Of a stretch of 10,526 bases of DNA, positions 6,747-10,526 are shown in pieces; position 1 is the first letter of the stretch; each line of letters starts with the position of its first letter. Under the pieces are notes generated by a model. The model did no database searches, was not told where the DNA came from, and saw only the letters and a program-made list of their open reading frames with translations. The translations under genes and the position numbers were made by a program. This stretch comes from Candidatus Zixiibacteriota bacterium (lineage in GTDB: Bacteria; Zixibacteria; MSB-5A5; GN15; PGXB01), in assembly GCA_030591405.1 (NCBI GenBank), contig JAUVBC010000043.1, positions 1 to 10,526 on the forward strand, in the 5' to 3' direction.

Positions 6747-8120
6747 ATGCCAAAGAAAAAGAAGATAATCATTATGGGTGCTGCCGGAAGAGACTTCCAT
6801 AACTTTAACGTTCTCTATCGCGGCAATAAAGATGTAGAGGTTGTTGCCTTTACCGCTACCCAGATTCCTGATATTGATGGCAGAGTTTATCCAAAGGCAT
6901 TGGCTGGTCCCGAATACCCAAAAGGTATTCCGATTCATGCCGAGGAAGATCTTTTGAATTTGATCGTTGACAATGATGTCGAAGAAGTTGTTTTTGCCTA
7001 CTCTGATGTTCCTTATGAATATGTAATGGATAAGGCTGCTTATGTGAATTCATGCGGTGCCCGTTTTGCAATTGAGGGCGGCGCCCCGACGATGATTAAA
7101 TCGACAAAGCCGGTGGTTTCGGTTTGTGCTGTCAGAACCGGATGTGGAAAATCCCAAACCAGCCGTCGTGTTGCCCAGGTATTAATTGACATGGGTCTTA
7201 AGGTGGTTGCGATTCGTCACCCTATGCCTTATGGCGATCTGGCCAAGCAAGCCTGCCAGCGTTTTGCAACTCTCGCTGATTTGAAAAAACATAAATGTAC
7301 TATTGAAGAAATGGAAGAGTACGAACCACATATCAACAAAGGCGTCATTGTTTACGCCGGTGTTGATTATGAACAGATTGTTCGCGAGGCGGAAAAAGAA
7401 GCTGATATCATTCTCTGGGATGGTGGCAACAATGATATGTCATTCTACCAGACAGATCTTCAGATCACTATTGTTGATCCGCATCGTCCGGGACACGAAA
7501 TCAATTATTACCCCGGTCAGAATAATCTGCTTTTGGCTGACGTTATTGTCATAAATAAGATTGATACTGCTTCACTGGATGGTATTGATGAGGTTCGTCA
7601 GAATATTGCCTACTATAATCCCGATGCAATCGTTGTCGATGCCGCCTCGCCGTTACGGGTGGATGACCCAAGTTTGATTCGCGGCAAGAGAGTTCTTGTT
7701 GTTGAAGATGGTCCAACCACTACTCATGGTGGCATGAAGTATGGTGCCGGTATGATGGCAGCGGCAAAGTTTGGTGCTGCTGAAACAGTCGATCCGCGTG
7801 GTTGTACTGTTGGCAAGATGACCGAGACCTTTGAAAAATATCCTGAAATAGGAACCCTTCTTCCGGCAATGGGATATTCCGGCAAGCAACTGGCCGACCT
7901 TGAGAAAACAATCAACAAAGTTGACTGTGATACGGTCGTGATTGCAACTCCTATTGACTTACGACGCATTGTTGACATTAAGAAGCCGTCAGTGCGGGTC
8001 TATTATGATCTGCAGGAAATCGGTCAGCCGACTCTGGAAGATGTTCTCAATGAAGCTTTCAGCCCGTCGAAACCAGCCAAAAAGTCAACAAAAACGAAAG
8101 GTAAGGCTAAAAAGAAATAG
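6747..8120 (+). CDS. Predicted GTPase, cyclic 2,3-diphosphoglycerate synthetase-like (COG2403 type)
   Basis: A 457-residue cytoplasmic P-loop protein. An N-terminal nucleotide-binding-like segment (KKIIIMGAAGRDFHNFN, about 5-21) precedes a P-loop VRTGCGKS (129-136) whose first position is Val rather than Gly/Ala. Then come a Walker-B-like ILWDGGNND (222-230), the guanine-specificity motif NKID (270-273), and the conserved VEDGPTTTHGGMKYGAG (319-335). From memory of the family, this architecture matches COG2403 predicted GTPases, whose characterised relatives are archaeal cPGS enzymes that make cyclic 2,3-diphosphoglycerate (about 460 residues). Function in bacteria is not established, so no symbol is given. 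The last 18 residues are Lys-rich (SKPAKKSTKTKGKAKKK), an unusual basic tail. The start is supported by AGGAG nine bases upstream. Carbamate kinase begins 12 bases after the stop, implying a shared pathway or coupled expression. NKxD suggests GTP, whereas archaeal cPGS uses ATP, so the same reaction should not be assumed. Confidence 0.8.
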   Translation: MPKKKKIIIMGAAGRDFHNFNVLYRGNKDVEVVAFTATQIPDIDGRVYPKALAGPEYPKGIPIHAEEDLLNLIVDNDVEEVVFAYSDVPYEYVMDKAAYVNSCGARFAIEGGAPTMIKSTKPVVSVCAVRTGCGKSQTSRRVAQVLIDMGLKVVAIRHPMPYGDLAKQACQRFATLADLKKHKCTIEEMEEYEPHINKGVIVYAGVDYEQIVREAEKEADIILWDGGNNDMSFYQTDLQITIVDPHRPGHEINYYPGQNNLLLADVIVINKIDTASLDGIDEVRQNIAYYNPDAIVVDAASPLRVDDPSLIRGKRVLVVEDGPTTTHGGMKYGAGMMAAAKFGAAETVDPRGCTVGKMTETFEKYPEIGTLLPAMGYSGKQLADLEKTINKVDCDTVVIATPIDLRRIVDIKKPSVRVYYDLQEIGQPTLEDVLNEAFSPSKPAKKSTKTKGKAKKK

Positions 8121-8132
8121 TCTTATTTTAAT

Positions 8133-9089
8133 ATGGCGACCTTAAACGGCAAAACTGCGGTAGTTGCATTGGGTGGTAATGCTATTACCCACCCTGATAT
8201 CAAGGATACGATTACACAGCAGTTTAAAAATACGCGCGACTCGATTGGTTGTATTGTTGGGTTGGCGCGGGCCGGGTATAAAATCGCCATTTCGCATGGT
8301 AATGGTCCGCAGGTTGGTAACGCCATCCTGCGGGTTGAATTGGCGCGGGGAAAAGCGCCGATTTTGCCATTGGGAATTTGTGTCGCCGATACCGAGGGAG
8401 GTATCGGATATATGATAGAGCAGTCGCTTCAGAATCGTTTGAAAGAAGAGGATGTCGATAGACCTGTTGTTACCATTATTACGCAGGTGATCGTTGATAA
8501 AAATGATCCTCAGATCGCTGATCCATCAAAATTTATCGGACAGTTTTACTCTGATGAGGAAGCGGAAATATTTGGCTCCGAACGGGGCTGGGTAATGAAA
8601 AAAGATGCCAATCGTGGCTGGCGACGGGTTGTACCATCGCCGCAACCGTTATCAATTGTGGCGTCAAAGACAATTAAAACATTGGTTGATAGTGGAACAA
8701 TTGTAATCGCAGCCGGTGGTGGCGGTATTCCTGCCTACATTAATGAGAATGGCAGACTTGAAGGTTTGGACGCGGTTGTTGATAAGGACCTTGCTTCGGT
8801 AGTTCTGGCCAGAGAGATATCATCGGAAATGCTACTGATATTAACATCGGTTGATAGAGTATCGCTCAATTTTGGAACGGAAAATGAAAAACCGATTGAC
8901 ACCATGACCGTTGCTGAAGCCGAGCGGTATCTGGCCGAGGGACAGTTTCCGCCCGGTTCGATGGGCCCCAAAATAAAAGCAGCAATACAATTTGTGAAAA
9001 ACGGTGGAAAGGAATTAATTATAACTTCCATCGAAAATTCCGGTTTAGCCTTAAGCGGCAAATCGGGAACAAGGATTACTCCCAATTGA
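8133..9089 (+). CDS. arcC: Carbamate kinase
   Basis: This amino-acid-kinase-fold enzyme interconverts carbamoyl phosphate plus ADP with carbamate plus ATP, usually to make ATP in the arginine deiminase, agmatine or purine/allantoin fermentations. The 318-residue protein carries the family signatures VVALGGNAI (10-18), ISHGNGPQVGN (53-63), GYMIEQSLQN (92-101), DPSKFIGQFYS (130-140), GWRRVVPSPQP (162-172), VIAAGGGGIP (191-200), VDKDLASVVLA (216-226) and the terminal PPGSMGPK (273-280). All support a working kinase. The start lacks a Shine-Dalgarno site and lies 12 bases after the GTPase-like gene, so translation is probably coupled. No arginine deiminase or carbamoyltransferase lies in the window, so the source of carbamoyl phosphate is unknown. 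Confidence 0.93.
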   Translation: MATLNGKTAVVALGGNAITHPDIKDTITQQFKNTRDSIGCIVGLARAGYKIAISHGNGPQVGNAILRVELARGKAPILPLGICVADTEGGIGYMIEQSLQNRLKEEDVDRPVVTIITQVIVDKNDPQIADPSKFIGQFYSDEEAEIFGSERGWVMKKDANRGWRRVVPSPQPLSIVASKTIKTLVDSGTIVIAAGGGGIPAYINENGRLEGLDAVVDKDLASVVLAREISSEMLLILTSVDRVSLNFGTENEKPIDTMTVAEAERYLAEGQFPPGSMGPKIKAAIQFVKNGGKELIITSIENSGLALSGKSGTRITPN

Positions 9090-9091
9090 TT

Positions 9092-10498
9092 ATGTGCACT
9101 ATCTCCGACACTGCCGTCTCTGACATTTTGCAGCAGGGACAGATATATGAAGTTGGCGGTGCTGTTCGCGACCGGCTTCTGAGCAACGCAATAGAAGCTA
9201 AAGATCGAGATTATCTCGTTTGCGGGATACCATACAGTGATCTTTCAAAATTATTAAGAAATTATGGCAAGGTCGATCTTGTCGGTCGATCTTTTGGTGT
9301 CATAAAATTTACGCAAAAACGTAATAGCGATCTCCATACATTTGATATTTCTCTACCACGCAAAGAACATTCTACCGGTGTCGGGCATAAAGATTTTGAG
9401 GTTTTATTTGATCCCGATTTAAGTGTCGAGGATGATCTCACCCGGCGCGATTTTACGATAAATGCTATGGCTCTCTCTCTTGACAGCGATGAATTGATCG
9501 ATCCTCTGAACGGTCAGCTTGATCTTGAGAAAAAACAGATCAGGATGGTTTCGACTCGTGCTTTTCCTGAGGATCCGCTGCGGATGCTGCGAGCCATTCA
9601 ATTTGCGGCCAGGCTTGGTTTTTCAATTGAGCCGAAAACATTAAAGGCGATTAAAGAGAATGCATCTCTTATTCATTCGGTTTCGGTTGAGCGAATTAGC
9701 GAAGAATTGAATAAGCTTTTGATTCGTGCCAAGGAACCATCGGTCGGCTTTCGACTGATGCAGGAAACCGGAATTTTAAAAGAAATTCTACCTGAATTGG
9801 AAGAATCAGTTGGTGTTGATCAACCGGGAGGGTATCATAAATACGAAGTATTTGAACATATCCTGCATATGATCGATGAAACGCCGCCAAAGTTGCACAT
9901 GCGACTGGCGGCGCTTTTTCATGATATAACAAAGCCGCGCGCCAAAAGGATCGTTGAAGGCGGTGCAACATTTTATGGACATGAAAAAACCGGTGCTATT
10001 GTGGCCGGTAAGGTTATGAGAAGACTTCGGTATTCCACCGAGCTTATCAGACAGGTCAAGATGCTTGTCGATCGTCATATGTTTACGACCGCCGTGTCAG
10101 ATAAAGGGATGCGCAGATTAATCAAGCGGGTCGGGCAGGATTTGATATTTGATCTTTTGGATATTCGCCGGGCCGATGTGGTGGCACAGGGGATGGGCGG
10201 TACCACTGAAGATGTTGATGAATTTGAGCAGGCAATAAGAGAGGAGTTGGAGAAACGACCTCCTTTTAGTTTACAGGATTTGACTGTCAATGGTAATGAT
10301 ATTATGAAGACATTTGAGCTTCCCGGAACTTCTTTGATTGGTGAAATTCTGGACTATTTGATGGAAAAAGTTTTAGATAACCCTGAAGATAACGACCGCG
10401 AAAAATTGATGGAATTTGCACGGTCATATTTAGCAAATAGAGAAACTAAAATTAGTAATAAGTCTTTAACAACTGGAGAGGCGAATGAAGATACATGA
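9092..10498 (+). CDS. CCA-adding enzyme / poly(A) polymerase family with HD domain
   Basis: A class II nucleotidyltransferase (468 residues from the ATG at 9092) that most likely adds or repairs the 3' CCA of tRNA. The head has YEVGGAVRDRLL (19-30), the metal-binding pair DRD (38-40), TRRDFTINAMAL (117-128) and the nucleotide-selecting EDPLRMLRAIQFAARLGF (160-177). A C-terminal HD-type domain follows, with HILHMID (256-262), LFHDITKP (275-282), the FYGHEKTG region and DRHM; it may give phosphodiesterase activity, as reported for E. coli Cca. Sequence alone cannot separate CCA-adding from poly(A)-adding or split A-/CC-adding forms, so no symbol is given. The ATG is two bases after the carbamate kinase stop; an in-frame TTG at 9086 would overlap that gene and is rejected. 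Its end overlaps sucC by 14 bases. Confidence 0.9.
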   Translation: MCTISDTAVSDILQQGQIYEVGGAVRDRLLSNAIEAKDRDYLVCGIPYSDLSKLLRNYGKVDLVGRSFGVIKFTQKRNSDLHTFDISLPRKEHSTGVGHKDFEVLFDPDLSVEDDLTRRDFTINAMALSLDSDELIDPLNGQLDLEKKQIRMVSTRAFPEDPLRMLRAIQFAARLGFSIEPKTLKAIKENASLIHSVSVERISEELNKLLIRAKEPSVGFRLMQETGILKEILPELEESVGVDQPGGYHKYEVFEHILHMIDETPPKLHMRLAALFHDITKPRAKRIVEGGATFYGHEKTGAIVAGKVMRRLRYSTELIRQVKMLVDRHMFTTAVSDKGMRRLIKRVGQDLIFDLLDIRRADVVAQGMGGTTEDVDEFEQAIREELEKRPPFSLQDLTVNGNDIMKTFELPGTSLIGEILDYLMEKVLDNPEDNDREKLMEFARSYLANRETKISNKSLTTGEANEDT

Positions 10499-10526
10499 GT
10501 ATCAGGCCAAAGAACTCTTTCTCCAA
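10485..10526 (+). CDS. sucC: Succinyl-CoA synthetase beta subunit, 5' end only
   Basis: Only 14 codons are present before the window ends, reading MKIHEYQAKELFLQ. This is the characteristic N-terminus of the ADP/GDP-forming succinyl-CoA ligase beta subunit (MxxHEYQAK), a TCA-cycle enzyme that makes ATP or GTP from succinyl-CoA. A strong GGAGAGG site (10475-10481) precedes the ATG, and the frame overlaps the end of the CCA-enzyme gene by 14 bases, so it is translated from the same mRNA. sucD would be expected next. Malate-CoA ligase or ATP-citrate lyase-type subunits share this beginning and are not excluded. Confidence 0.8.
   Translation, partial: MKIHEYQAKELFLQ

Noticed and set aside
9086..9091. 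TTG start for the CCA-enzyme
   Set aside because: It lies within the carbamate kinase stop region and adds only two residues; ATG at 9092 is the simpler choice.

Overview
The window is a bacterial chromosome segment with about ten protein genes, all on the + strand. It has no phage, insertion-sequence, CRISPR or tRNA/rRNA signal. The DNA is moderately AT-rich, with very AT-rich intergenic regions. The gene order rplM-rpsI-rpsB-tsf-pyrH-frr is a widely conserved bacterial translation cluster. Here it is followed by metabolic genes rather than uppS/cdsA/dxr. The short EF-Ts, the archaeal-flavoured predicted GTPase and the overall order suggest an uncultured or deep-branching lineage, perhaps of the FCB group such as Zixibacteria or a neighbour. 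That placement is inference; no marker here settles it.

Layout. Bases 1-91 are a GC-rich stretch of three consecutive hairpins, probably the end of a dispersed repeat. Next is a SprT-like zinc metalloprotease gene (about 197-853) with a degenerate proline-rich decapeptide repeat. A strong sigma-70-type promoter (982-1009) then drives the ribosomal cluster: L13, S9, a 119-base leader-like gap, S2, EF-Ts, UMP kinase and ribosome recycling factor. A textbook Rho-independent terminator (4745-4788) ends it.

The second half is metabolic. A promoter of the same consensus and spacing (4919-4946) precedes an aldehyde dehydrogenase gene (5064-6560). After a 186-base gap comes a 457-aa P-loop GTPase resembling archaeal cyclic 2,3-diphosphoglycerate synthetase (COG2403 type). 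It is tightly followed by carbamate kinase (12-base gap), a class II CCA-adding/poly(A) polymerase-family enzyme with an HD domain (2-base gap), and the first 14 codons of sucC (14-base overlap). The last four are therefore very likely one transcription unit.

The translation genes act together in protein synthesis and UMP/UDP supply. In the downstream block, carbamate kinase and succinyl-CoA synthetase are both substrate-level phosphorylation enzymes, and the aldehyde dehydrogenase could supply acids to such a route. No carbamoyltransferase or arginine deiminase is present to make carbamoyl phosphate. The pairing of the predicted GTPase with carbamate kinase is the most intriguing feature of the window.
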